The translations under genes were made by a program, and so were the position numbers. The notes beneath the pieces were generated by a model. It had not been told where the DNA came from. It did not search any database and saw only the letters and a program-made list of their open reading frames with translations. 23,675 bases of DNA from Pseudomonadota bacterium (lineage in GTDB: Bacteria > Desulfobacterota > Syntrophobacteria > Syntrophobacterales > Syntrophobacteraceae): assembly GCA_023416335.1 (NCBI GenBank), contig JAEZHY010000274.1, positions 1 to 23,675 on the forward strand, read 5' to 3'. Positions 1-7,744 of the stretch are shown piece after piece. Each line of letters begins with the position of its first letter. Position 1 is the stretch's first letter.

Positions 1-128
1 GTCTGGATATCATCGGGGGCGAGCGGGATTCCCAGAGGGCAGCCGTCAACGACGGCGCCGAGCGCGGGGCCATGGGATTCCCCCCAGGTTGTGACTCTGA
101 AAAGACGGCCAAAAGTGTTTCCTGCCAA
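1..128 (-). CDS. aroC: Chorismate synthase, N-terminal 42 residues (cut by window edge)
   Basis: Chorismate synthase converts 5-enolpyruvylshikimate-3-phosphate to chorismate using reduced FMN, the last step of the shikimate pathway in the cytoplasm. The reverse strand reads [10 protein letters not shown], then [14 protein letters not shown], then [11 protein letters not shown] and a DDIQ end. This is the highly conserved AroC N-terminus with its GESHG motif (residues 16-20). The start is TTG at 126-128, because the protein begins MAGNTFG as family members do. A GGAGAG ribosome site lies at 134-139, 5 bases upstream, and no ATG fits. The gene continues beyond base 1, so the rest of the enzyme cannot be judged. 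It is divergent from clpS. Identity is firm despite the short length; the TTG start is likely. Confidence 0.9.
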   Translation of the reverse strand, partial: MAGNTFGRLFRVTTWGESHGPALGAVVDGCPLGIPLAPDDIQ

Positions 129-267
129 GCAGACTCTCCATTCAGTGTTTATTGTTAGGGAAACGTGTTGTGCCGATTACTGTGATGAAAAGTTTTCATA
201 TTATATTATAATTAAAGGAGCACGAGGCAGACTAATTTCCTTTCTAATCCAGTCCGGAGGCATGGGG
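129..267. promoter_or_regulatory. Divergent aroC/clpS promoter region
   Basis: This 139-base spacer separates two divergent genes. It holds an AT-rich core at about 196-216. On the plus strand a perfect TATAAT lies at 207-212, with a poor -35 (GATGAA, 184-189, 17-base spacer). On the minus strand TATAAT can be read at 200-205 and again at 205-210, also without a convincing -35. The two directions therefore share one AT box. The clpS leader would be about 50 bases and the aroC leader about 65-70. Only the -10 elements are clear; the pairing to genes is inference. Confidence 0.4.
256..260 (+). promoter_or_regulatory. Ribosome binding site that decides the clpS start
   Basis: GGAGG is followed by two in-frame ATGs, at 262 and 268. 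The first is only 1 base away, the second 7 bases away, so translation should begin at 268 (MSDYHPDY). Confidence 0.7.
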
Positions 268-582
268 ATGAGCGACTATCATCCTGATTACAGGGAGGAT
301 TTGGAGAATCAGGTTGAAGAGGAACTTGAACGGCCCGCTATGTACAAGGTTCTGCTTCATAATGACGACTATACCACGATGGAGTTCGTAGTCGAAGTCC
401 TCCAGAGAATTTTTTATAAGCCGATCGCTGAAGCCACCCGCATAATGTTGCTCGTTCACAAGACCGGGTTTGGCGTATGCGGCATTTTCACTGAAGATGT
501 GGCTGAGACTAAAGTAGAGATCGTGCATCATCTGGCGAGGAAGAGTGGATTCCCCCTGAGGTGCAGCATGGAAGAAGCATAG
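268..582 (+). CDS. clpS: ATP-dependent Clp protease adaptor ClpS
   Basis: ClpS is the bacterial N-recognin. It binds proteins with Leu, Phe, Tyr or Trp at the N-terminus and hands them to ClpA for degradation by ClpAP in the cytoplasm. The 104-residue protein has an acidic, flexible N-terminal tail (1-22) and a ClpS core. The binding-pocket residues are visible: N32-D33-D34, T36, the gatekeeper M38 and H64 (in VHKTG), followed by [16 protein letters not shown]. These align with N34, D35, D36, M40 and H66 of E. coli ClpS. Length is normal. It is the first gene of the plus-strand run and ends 2 bases before clpA. No ClpP gene lies in the window. Assignment is secure. Confidence 0.95.
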   Translation: MSDYHPDYREDLENQVEEELERPAMYKVLLHNDDYTTMEFVVEVLQRIFYKPIAEATRIMLLVHKTGFGVCGIFTEDVAETKVEIVHHLARKSGFPLRCSMEEA

Positions 583-584
583 AG

Positions 585-2915
585 ATGATCAACAGAGAGC
601 TTGAACTGACATTCGCGGCAGCCATAAAGGAAGCCAAACAGCGCAGGCACGAGTTCTTCACGCTTGAGCATATCCTGTACGCCATCGTCCACGACGTAAC
701 GGGACGGCGTATTCTATATCATTGTGGGGCTGATCTCGAGAAGTTGAAATCGCGCCTGGAGAAGTATTTCGAAGAGCGCTCGGAAAAACTGCCGGAGGGC
801 GTTGAGCAGGACCCGATCCAGACCCTTGCCGTCCAGCGGGTACTCCAGCGGGCGCTCATGCATGTGCAGGGAGCGGAAAAGAAGGAAGTGGACGCCGGGG
901 ACATCCTTGCGGCGATGTTCTATGAAGAGAATTCCTATGCGGTTTATTTTCTGAAATCGCAGGGAGTGACGCGTCTCGATGTGTTGAGTTACATTTCGCA
1001 CGGGATTTCAAAGGTTGCGGAGCCTGACGATACGGACTTTCAGACTCTTTCCCCGCAGGAGGGCAGGGAAAAGAAAACGTCCGCCCTGGAAAGCTTCACG
1101 GTCAATCTGATCGAGAAGGCGGCCAAGGGACATATCGATCCGCTGATCGGCCGGGACGAAGAGATTCTGCGGACGCTCCAGATTCTTGGGAGAAGAAGCA
1201 AGAACAACCCAATTTTCGTCGGAGATCCCGGTGTAGGTAAGACTGCAATCGCTGAGGGACTGGCGCTCAAGATTTACAAACGGGAGGTCCCCCCGGCATT
1301 TTTCAATGTCGAGATATTTGCCCTCGATATGGGAGCGCTCCTGGCCGGAACGAAGTTCAGAGGCGATTTTGAAGCCCGCTTGAAAGGCGTAATTCAGGAA
1401 ATAAAGAAGAAAAAGGGCGCAATACTCTTTATAGACGAAATTCATACGGTAGTCGGCGCGGGCGCAACGAGTGGCGGATCGATGGACGCTTCGAACATTT
1501 TGAAACCGGTCCTGGTTGCCGGCGGCGTCCGATGCATCGGTTCCACGACCTATGAGGAGTACAAGAACCATTTCGAAAAGGACCGTGCCCTGAGCCGCCG
1601 TTTCCAGAAGGTGGAGATTCGGGAGCCCTCCGTTGACGAGACATATCGCATTCTCCTGGGCCTCAGGCCGTACTACGAGGAGCATCACGGGGTAAGGTAC
1701 ACCGATTCGGCCCTCAAGGCGGCGGCAGACCTGGCGGGGCGGTATATCAACGACAGGTATCTGCCGGACAAGGCGATCGACGTCATCGACGAAACGGGCG
1801 CGAGCCTACGGCTCAAGAAAGACAAACGTGTTCGCAGGATCGTCGGGATCAAGGACATCGAGCAGGTTGTAGCGAGAATCGCCAAGATTCCGCCCCGCAG
1901 TGTGTCCTCATCCGATCAGCTGCGGCTCCAGAACCTGGATGAGGAACTCAAAGGCCAGGTATTCGGGCAGAATCTTGCAATTGAGATGCTTGTCAAGGCA
2001 ATCAAGCGGTCCCGCGCAGGACTGCGGACCCCGGAAAAGCCCGTCGGTTCTTTCCTCCTGATCGGCCCGACCGGCGTTGGAAAAACCGAAGTTGCCAAGC
2101 AATTGGCCCGTATCCTGGGTGTGAATTTCCTGCGCTTCGATATGAGCGAGTACATGGAAAAACATACGGTCTCTCGCCTTGTGGGAGCGCCTCCGGGATA
2201 CATCGGGTTCGACCAGGGCGGCCTTCTTACCGATGCAATCCGCAAACAGCCGTATACGGTGCTGTTGATGGACGAAATCGAAAAGGCGCACCCCGACCTG
2301 TTCAGCATTCTGCTTCAGGTTATGGACCATGCGACGTTGACGGACAACAACGGGAAGAAGGCGGACTTCCGCAATGCGATCCTGCTTATGACCTCGAACG
2401 CCGGAGCGCGTGAGATGCATGCGCCGGCGATCGGATTTGGCGGCAAAGAGGCCGACAACAGGGTCGCAAAAGGTATGAAAGCTGTGGAAAACCTTTTCAG
2501 CCCTGAGTTTCGGAACCGCCTGGACGGAATTATTCCGTTTAACGGTCTCAGTATAGAGATCATGGAACAAATCGTTGACAAATTCATCGTCGAAGTGGAA
2601 GAGCAACTTGCTGAGAAGGGCATCCGCTTCGATTTGAGCCCCGGTGCCAGAACGTGGCTTGCCGAATCCGGATACGATTCGAACTTCGGGGCACGGCCGC
2701 TTGCCCGGTTCATTCAGGCCGAAGTCAAAGACATCCTCGCCGACGAGATTCTTTTCGGTAGACTGACTCGGGGTGGACGCGTCAGAATTTCCCGGCCCGA
2801 TGAGACTCCGGAAGAACTGGAAGGCGTGCTCAGAACGGAAAATCTGATTTTTGAATTTCCGGACAAAATTGTTGCGAGCCATGAGGAGGAAGTGGCGCCT
2901 GAGCAGACCAGTTAA
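585..2915 (+). CDS. clpA: ATP-dependent Clp protease ATP-binding subunit ClpA
   Basis: ClpA is the AAA+ unfoldase that threads substrates, including those brought by ClpS, into the ClpP peptidase. The 776-residue protein has a Clp N-domain (about 1-145) and a first AAA module with Walker A GDPGVGKT (213-220) and Walker B LFIDE (281-285). The second module has GPTGVGKT (494-501) and LLMDE (560-564), followed by a C-terminal ClpB-D2-like small domain. There is only a short linker between modules, with no long coiled-coil middle domain, so it is ClpA and not ClpB or ClpC. The ClpP-docking loop reads IGF (616-618). I chose ATG 585 (MINRELELTF) over GTG 561. It has a GGAAGAAG ribosome site inside the clpS end and matches the family N-terminus. 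Translation is probably coupled to clpS (2-base gap). Confidence 0.96.
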   Translation: MINRELELTFAAAIKEAKQRRHEFFTLEHILYAIVHDVTGRRILYHCGADLEKLKSRLEKYFEERSEKLPEGVEQDPIQTLAVQRVLQRALMHVQGAEKKEVDAGDILAAMFYEENSYAVYFLKSQGVTRLDVLSYISHGISKVAEPDDTDFQTLSPQEGREKKTSALESFTVNLIEKAAKGHIDPLIGRDEEILRTLQILGRRSKNNPIFVGDPGVGKTAIAEGLALKIYKREVPPAFFNVEIFALDMGALLAGTKFRGDFEARLKGVIQEIKKKKGAILFIDEIHTVVGAGATSGGSMDASNILKPVLVAGGVRCIGSTTYEEYKNHFEKDRALSRRFQKVEIREPSVDETYRILLGLRPYYEEHHGVRYTDSALKAAADLAGRYINDRYLPDKAIDVIDETGASLRLKKDKRVRRIVGIKDIEQVVARIAKIPPRSVSSSDQLRLQNLDEELKGQVFGQNLAIEMLVKAIKRSRAGLRTPEKPVGSFLLIGPTGVGKTEVAKQLARILGVNFLRFDMSEYMEKHTVSRLVGAPPGYIGFDQGGLLTDAIRKQPYTVLLMDEIEKAHPDLFSILLQVMDHATLTDNNGKKADFRNAILLMTSNAGAREMHAPAIGFGGKEADNRVAKGMKAVENLFSPEFRNRLDGIIPFNGLSIEIMEQIVDKFIVEVEEQLAEKGIRFDLSPGARTWLAESGYDSNFGARPLARFIQAEVKDILADEILFGRLTRGGRVRISRPDETPEELEGVLRTENLIFEFPDKIVASHEEEVAPEQTS

Positions 2916-2920
2916 AGCAG

Positions 2921-3661
2921 ATGCCGGTTTTTCGATTAAATGATGAGCTGATATTTCCTCACCCATCCTATGCCGACCCCGGCGGCCTCCTCGCCGTCGG
3001 AGGAGATCTTTCGCCGGGTCGGCTGCTTCTTGCCTACGCTCAGGGAATTTTTCCGTGGTATTCGGACGTTAATCCGATTCTGTGGTGGTCCCCCGATCCC
3101 AGGCTCGTTCTTTTCCCTGACGAGCTGAAAGTCTCCAAAAGCCTCAAACGGGTCATAAACAAAAAGATCTTTTCGGTAACGATCGATAGAGCCTTTCCTG
3201 AAGTGATTCGTGCCTGCGCTGAGGTGCGCACTGAAACGGGCCAGGAAACCTGGATCAACGAAGATATGATCGCCGCTTATTTGCGCCTGTATCGGCTTGG
3301 GTATGCTCATTCCGTTGAGTGCTGGTATTCCGGAAGCCTGGCCGGGGGCCTGTATGGAGTTGCCATGGGAAAGGCCTTCTTCGGCGAATCCATGTTTATG
3401 CGCAAGACCGATGCATCGAAAGTCGCTCTAGTTCATCTGGTTGATGTTGCAAGGGAGGCGGGATTGGAGTTCATCGATTGCCAGACGACCACATCGCATC
3501 TCATGAGTCTCGGAGCCAGGGAGATCCCCAGGAAGGAGTTTCTTGCACTGCTTGGCAAAGCACTTGAAGGGGATTGGTCGAAGGAAATCGCCAAAAACGA
3601 GGGGAACGGCCTGGAAGGAAAGCCGGAACGATTTTCCCCGCAGCACCGAGGGCGCCCATGA
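2921..3661 (+). CDS. aat: Leucyl/phenylalanyl-tRNA--protein transferase
   Basis: Aat transfers Leu or Phe from aminoacyl-tRNA to proteins that start with Lys or Arg, turning them into ClpS substrates. The 246-residue protein shows the family N-terminus FPHPSYAD...GLLAVGGDLS. It also has LLLAYAQGIFPWY with the WWSPDPR motif, then GGLYGVAMGKAFFGESMF at about 142-159, and a C-terminal GLEFIDCQ block. Length is typical. It begins 5 bases after the clpA stop, with only a weak ribosome site, so coupling to clpA is likely. Its stop overlaps the next start as ATGA. Together with clpS and clpA it makes a complete N-degron marking and delivery unit. The basic C-terminal tail (about residues 221-246) lies beyond the usual core and overlaps the next gene's leader. 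Confidence 0.95.
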   Translation: MPVFRLNDELIFPHPSYADPGGLLAVGGDLSPGRLLLAYAQGIFPWYSDVNPILWWSPDPRLVLFPDELKVSKSLKRVINKKIFSVTIDRAFPEVIRACAEVRTETGQETWINEDMIAAYLRLYRLGYAHSVECWYSGSLAGGLYGVAMGKAFFGESMFMRKTDASKVALVHLVDVAREAGLEFIDCQTTTSHLMSLGAREIPRKEFLALLGKALEGDWSKEIAKNEGNGLEGKPERFSPQHRGRP

Positions 3662-4986
3662 TTGAAAAGGTCATTATTGTGGGTGCGGCGGGGCGCGACT
3701 TCCACAATTTCAATGTCTATTTCCGGGGCAACCCTCGTTACCGGGTAATTGCCTTTACTGCGGCCCAGATCCCGAATATCGACGGGCGAATATATCCGCC
3801 CGAGCTTGCAGGGGAACTCTATCCCGAGGGGATTCCGATCTACCCGGAAGAACAGATGGCCGGTCTTATCCGGCAACATCGGATCGACCTCGTGGCCTTT
3901 TCGTACAGCGACGTCTCTTATGCGGAGGTCATGCATAAATCGGCGATTGCAATGGCCGAAGGCGCCGATTTCATCCTGCTGGGCGCTACCTACACCATGC
4001 TCAAGTCCCGCAAGCCGGTGATCGCGGTGTGCGCCGTCCGGACCGGCTGCGGAAAGTCCCAGACCACGCGCAAGGTGAGCAAGATTCTTCAGGACCTGGG
4101 GAAGAAAGTCGTAGTAGTCCGTCATCCAATGCCCTACGGCGACCTGCGGAGGCAGATCGTTCAACGCCTTTCCTCCTACGAGGACTTCGAAGTAAACAAA
4201 TGTACGATCGAGGAACGCGAGGAATATGAACCACTGATAGAGAAAGGGACGGTGGTCTACGCCGGCATAGACTACGGACAAATTCTCGAAAGAGCGGAAG
4301 CCGAAGCGGACGTGATCATATGGGACGGCGGCAACAACGACACGCCGTTCTATTTTCCTGATATCCATATCGTGGTGTTCGATCCGCACCGGGCCGGACA
4401 TGAGCTGCTCTATTACCCGGGTGAGACGAACATGATCATGGCCGACGTAGCGGTCATCAACAAGGTGGATACGGCGCTCTGGGTCAACGTGGAACAGGTG
4501 AAGGCCAATATCGAGAAGAGCAATCCCGATGCCGTGCTCATCCTGGCGGAATCTCCCATAATCGTGGACAATCCCGAACGCATCCGGGGGCGCAGGGTGC
4601 TCGTGGTGGAGGACGGACCAACCCTCACGCATGGAGGAATGCCCTTCGGTGCCGCAACGATTGCGGCGAAGAACTCGGGGGCTTCCGAAATCATCGATCC
4701 GCGCCCGTTTGCCGTTGGCACTATTCTCGAAACCTTCGAGCGCTACCCCCAGATCGGCAACCTGCTGCCTTCAATGGGGTACTCGGAACAGCAGATACTC
4801 GATCTCGAAAAAACGATAAACCGAGCCGATTGCGACATGGTCGTTTTTTCAACCCCCGCCGATCTCACATGCCTGCTCGCAATCAACAAACCTGCACTCA
4901 GAATACGCTACGAATACAAGGACCACGGCCCTCCCTTCCTGGGGGATGTCATAGTGAAGAAACTCAGGGAAATTGGAGCCTTGTAA
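3658..4986 (+). CDS. Cyclic 2,3-diphosphoglycerate synthetase-like P-loop protein
   Basis: The family is named after the cyclic 2,3-diphosphoglycerate synthetase of Methanothermus fervidus, which makes a thermoprotectant from 2,3-bisphosphoglycerate and ATP. The 442-residue protein starts MIEKVIIVGAAGRDFHNFN, a Rossmann-like N-terminal half (about 1-118). A P-loop follows, RTGCGKSQTTRK (128-139), then an IIWDGGNNDTPF segment and an ADVAVINKVDTA segment resembling a GTPase NKxD motif. The start is fixed by the ATGA overlap with aat; an upstream in-frame ATG at 3574 lies inside aat and is unlikely. The distant annotated function is doubtful in a bacterium. The neighbour is carbamate kinase, and an ornithine cyclodeaminase follows, which points to arginine/carbamoyl-phosphate metabolism instead (inference). 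Family membership is fairly sure; the reaction is unknown. Confidence 0.8.
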   Translation: MIEKVIIVGAAGRDFHNFNVYFRGNPRYRVIAFTAAQIPNIDGRIYPPELAGELYPEGIPIYPEEQMAGLIRQHRIDLVAFSYSDVSYAEVMHKSAIAMAEGADFILLGATYTMLKSRKPVIAVCAVRTGCGKSQTTRKVSKILQDLGKKVVVVRHPMPYGDLRRQIVQRLSSYEDFEVNKCTIEEREEYEPLIEKGTVVYAGIDYGQILERAEAEADVIIWDGGNNDTPFYFPDIHIVVFDPHRAGHELLYYPGETNMIMADVAVINKVDTALWVNVEQVKANIEKSNPDAVLILAESPIIVDNPERIRGRRVLVVEDGPTLTHGGMPFGAATIAAKNSGASEIIDPRPFAVGTILETFERYPQIGNLLPSMGYSEQQILDLEKTINRADCDMVVFSTPADLTCLLAINKPALRIRYEYKDHGPPFLGDVIVKKLREIGAL

Positions 4987-5034
4987 GAGTGAACCGCGGA
5001 CAGTGAGTGAATTAGACACTGGGATACTGGTGCC

Positions 5035-5976
5035 ATGCTGCAATACGATGATGACAAACCGCCGGTGCTCCTGATTGCCCTTGGAGGCAACGCACTGATC
5101 CGCAAGGGGCAGGTCGGTACCATCGACGAGCAATTCGCCAACCTGGCCGTGCCGGTCAGGCAGGTTGCGCATCTTTCAAAACGGTTCCGGATCGTGATTA
5201 CCCACGGAAACGGACCGCAGGTCGGAAATCTTTTGCTTCAACAGGAAAGCTGTTCTCTGATTCCCCGTCTCCCTCTGGAGATCCTGGTTGCCCAGACGCA
5301 GGGACAAATCGGGTATATGATCGAATCCACCCTGGATAACGAGCTGATGGAGATGGAGGGTGAGCACGATCAGCCGATCATTACCGTGCTCACCTATATT
5401 CTTGTCGATGAGAACGATGAAGCATTCGGTAATCCCTCGAAGCCGATAGGTCCGGCTTTCTCACCGGACATGGCTTCAGAATTGCCTTATCCGACTATTC
5501 AAACGCCGAAGGGCATCAGGAGGGTTGTGGCTTCCCCCCGGCCGATCACGATAATAGAAAAACGTGAAATCAGGCGGCTTATAGAAAACGGATTCATCGT
5601 GATTGCATGCGGAGGGGGAGGTATTCCGGTGATAAGGCACGGTAGGGCCTTCCATGGAGTGGACGCCGTAATCGATAAAGACCTCGCGAGTGCAAAGCTG
5701 GCGGAAGAAATTGGAGCGGAAATCCTGGTAATGGCGACGGACGTACCCGGCGCGGCTCTCGGTTATGGAACTTCCGCCCCGAAATTCTTGGAAACGCTGA
5801 GTGTCCGGGATGCGGAGCAATATCTTGCCCGGGGCGAATTTCCCCCCGGTTCGATGGGACCGAAGATTGAGGCTGCGGTACGGTTCAAGGCATCCGGAGG
5901 CAAAAGAGCCGTAATTTGCTCCATCGATTCCATCGAGGAGGCCGTCTCCGGGAATTCGGGAACGGAGGTGTTATAG
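5035..5976 (+). CDS. arcC: Carbamate kinase
   Basis: Carbamate kinase converts carbamoyl phosphate and ADP to ATP, ammonia and CO2. It is the energy-yielding step of fermentative arginine, citrulline or agmatine use, and acts in the cytoplasm. The 313-residue protein is of normal length. It shows the amino-acid-kinase nucleotide motif LIALGGNALI (13-22), HGNGPQVG (57-64), the QTQGQIGYM segment, ACGGGGIPV, VIDKDLASAKLA, and the ATDVPGAAL and GSMGPKIEAA segments. It follows the P-loop gene by 48 bases; the ribosome site is poor, so the start at ATG 5035 is only moderately certain. Its last codon (TTA) and stop overlap the end of the convergent ornithine cyclodeaminase by 6 bases. No arginine deiminase is in the window. 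Confidence 0.93.
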   Translation: MLQYDDDKPPVLLIALGGNALIRKGQVGTIDEQFANLAVPVRQVAHLSKRFRIVITHGNGPQVGNLLLQQESCSLIPRLPLEILVAQTQGQIGYMIESTLDNELMEMEGEHDQPIITVLTYILVDENDEAFGNPSKPIGPAFSPDMASELPYPTIQTPKGIRRVVASPRPITIIEKREIRRLIENGFIVIACGGGGIPVIRHGRAFHGVDAVIDKDLASAKLAEEIGAEILVMATDVPGAALGYGTSAPKFLETLSVRDAEQYLARGEFPPGSMGPKIEAAVRFKASGGKRAVICSIDSIEEAVSGNSGTEVL

Positions 5977-7083
5977 CCTGTCGGTCCTGACCGCCAGCTT
6001 CCTGTGCAGGTTTACTATGAAATCCTGCGTGTTCGTCAGGATCGACCGTGCTGTAAGCGATCCACGATCTGCGAGTTTGTTCACGGCAAATTCCGACATA
6101 TCGACGGTGAAGAAGTAGACGGGGCGGATGATTCCGGTTTCCATGACCCTGAAAGAAGGGACCATGTTTCCCGTTGCGATCGAATGCAACTGCGTCGCCA
6201 TCGCTACCACGGTTGTGGCCTTTCGGGCGAAAACGCGCATTGCGTCCTGCGCCTTATAGACATCTGCGATAACCTCCGGCAGGGGACCGTCATCGCGGAT
6301 GGAACCTGCCAGTACAAAGGGAACTCCCCGGTTCACGGCCGATGCCATGATGCCGTCATTCACGATCCCCTTGCGGACTGCCGCTTCGATCGATCCCACT
6401 CCGCGAATCCTGTTTATTGCATCGAGATGCTTGTAATGTCCCATTGGAGCGTGCCGCTTGGTATAGATGTCCTGTCCGAGGGCCGTGCCGAAGAGCGATG
6501 CTTCGATATCGTGCGCGGCCAGGGCGTTTCCGGCCAGAATTGCGTGCACGTACCCTGCGTCGATGAGCCCGGAGAAGGCGTCCCTTGCGTCCTTGTCGAA
6601 GGCAACGGCAGGTCCGAGGACCCAGAGAATGAAGCCGTTGTCACGATCGTATTCGAGCAGCCGATAGAGTTCATCGTAGTCGAAAGAAAAGGACGTTTCA
6701 CGGGATACCTGTGTGCGGAAGGCGAACTTTTCCGAGAAGCCTCTTTCCCACCCAAAAGCAGAGGCATGAACAAAGATTCCATCCTCACCGTTTTCGCGTC
6801 GGCCGCATGCCACCATCTCTCCCGGTTCCAGGCGGCGGAACTCCTTGACGGCGAGAGCGCCGCTTTCCTGCAGCACTACGACACAATCCATCCTGGATTC
6901 TGCGGCAAGGAGCCATTTGCCTCCAGCTACCTGGAAGTACTCGGGGTAGATCGAGGTAGCATGATATCCTTCGGGTGCCACGCCGGCGCGTTCCACCCTC
7001 TTGAAAACGGCAAGGGCCGCATCGTTCAGAGGGGGTTTTGTAAAATCGGGAGGAAGGAATTCGGGAAGAACGAAAGGTTGCAT
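5971..7083 (-). CDS. Ornithine cyclodeaminase, archaeal/AgrE type (LOR/SDH-domain, TIGR00300 family)
   Basis: This family converts ornithine to proline and ammonia with bound NAD+. It is known as stand-alone proteins in methanogens and as the C-terminal domain of cyanobacterial arginine dihydrolase (AgrE/ArgZ). The 370-residue protein has an N-terminal LOR/SDH domain (about 1-150). The catalytic/NAD half carries LAGNALAAHDIEASLFG (183-199), LAGSIRDDGPLPEVI (258-272) and LHSIATGNMVPS (299-310). There is no guanidine-modifying N-terminal domain, so it would act on ornithine, not arginine. It is unrelated in sequence to classical mu-crystallin-type cyclodeaminase. It lies 16 bases after pgsA, probably co-transcribed, and meets carbamate kinase head-on. 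Family call is strong; substrate is by homology. Confidence 0.82.
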   Translation of the reverse strand: MQPFVLPEFLPPDFTKPPLNDAALAVFKRVERAGVAPEGYHATSIYPEYFQVAGGKWLLAAESRMDCVVVLQESGALAVKEFRRLEPGEMVACGRRENGEDGIFVHASAFGWERGFSEKFAFRTQVSRETSFSFDYDELYRLLEYDRDNGFILWVLGPAVAFDKDARDAFSGLIDAGYVHAILAGNALAAHDIEASLFGTALGQDIYTKRHAPMGHYKHLDAINRIRGVGSIEAAVRKGIVNDGIMASAVNRGVPFVLAGSIRDDGPLPEVIADVYKAQDAMRVFARKATTVVAMATQLHSIATGNMVPSFRVMETGIIRPVYFFTVDMSEFAVNKLADRGSLTARSILTNTQDFIVNLHRKLAVRTDRL

Positions 7084-7099
7084 GTAAAAGACCGTCCTG

Positions 7100-7699
7100 T
7101 TACCGGATAGGCTTTTCCCGGTGCTTCGCCTCCTTGTAAAAGTTCAGGAAATAATCGAAAGCCGAGACGTAGCCCAGGAGGAGAGAGGCCCAAAGGAAAA
7201 TGGTACCGATCAGATCGAGGGTTGTCTGCACCTGGGGGATCGCTGGGAGGAGAAATATGAATGCCAGAGTCTGGGAAACCATTTTATTCTTCCCCATACG
7301 GCTGGCGTTGATGATCAACCCATGAGCCGCGGCAATCGAGCGAAGACCGGTTATTGTAATTTCCCGCCCGATAATCAGAAAGACGAGCCATGCCTCCACC
7401 TTTGCATGCGGAATCAGCATTATCAGCACGGCTGACGTCAGGAGCTTATCGGCAAGCGGATCGAGCAGCTTTCCGATAGAAGTTACCGTGTTCCGGCGCC
7501 TTGCCAGCAGACCGTCGAAATAATCGGTAAGCGAAGCCAGCACATAGACCAGAAAAGCGAGATTTCGCAAAAGGTCGGAGGACGGCGGTATGAGGAGGAC
7601 CACTATTACCGGAATTACGGCCATCCTCAGGTAAGTCAGAACGTTGGGCAAGGTGGTGAGGCTTTGCCGGGAAAGGTCGCTTCGGTTCAATGCAAGCAT
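7100..7699 (-). CDS. pgsA: CDP-diacylglycerol--glycerol-3-phosphate 3-phosphatidyltransferase
   Basis: PgsA makes phosphatidylglycerophosphate, the committed step to phosphatidylglycerol and cardiolipin, in the inner membrane. The 199-residue protein has several hydrophobic helices. It carries the complete CDP-alcohol phosphotransferase signature: D59, D62-G63, A66-R67, G76, D80 and D84. TLPNVLTYLRM near the N-terminus is typical. I chose ATG 7699 with GGAAG at 7709-7713 (9-base spacing). A TTG at 7744, directly abutting the upstream stop, would add 15 residues without a family match. It follows the lytic transglycosylase gene and precedes the ornithine cyclodeaminase by 16 bases, with no obvious functional tie. 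Confidence 0.93.
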   Translation of the reverse strand: MLALNRSDLSRQSLTTLPNVLTYLRMAVIPVIVVLLIPPSSDLLRNLAFLVYVLASLTDYFDGLLARRRNTVTSIGKLLDPLADKLLTSAVLIMLIPHAKVEAWLVFLIIGREITITGLRSIAAAHGLIINASRMGKNKMVSQTLAFIFLLPAIPQVQTTLDLIGTIFLWASLLLGYVSAFDYFLNFYKEAKHREKPIR

Positions 7700-7744
7700 A
7701 AGGTCAGACTTCCATAAGGTTTTTTCTCCACACCCCCACTTCAA

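Noticed and set aside
3574..3660. Upstream in-frame ATG as the start of the cDPGS-like gene
   Set aside because: It would add 28 basic residues read from inside aat. The ATGA overlap at 3658 starts exactly at the conserved EKVIIVGAAGRD segment.
3433..4632. 399-codon minus-strand frame opposite aat and the cDPGS-like gene
   Set aside because: Spans two real genes on the other strand and has no family resemblance.
6004..7110. 368-codon plus-strand frame opposite the ornithine cyclodeaminase
   Set aside because: Antisense shadow. The minus-strand protein carries all the family motifs, and the plus-strand product is Cys/His-rich without recognisable structure.
7700..7744. TTG 7744 as the pgsA start
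   Set aside because: Adds 15 residues (KWGCGEKTLWKSDL) not typical of PgsA; ATG 7699 has a proper ribosome site.
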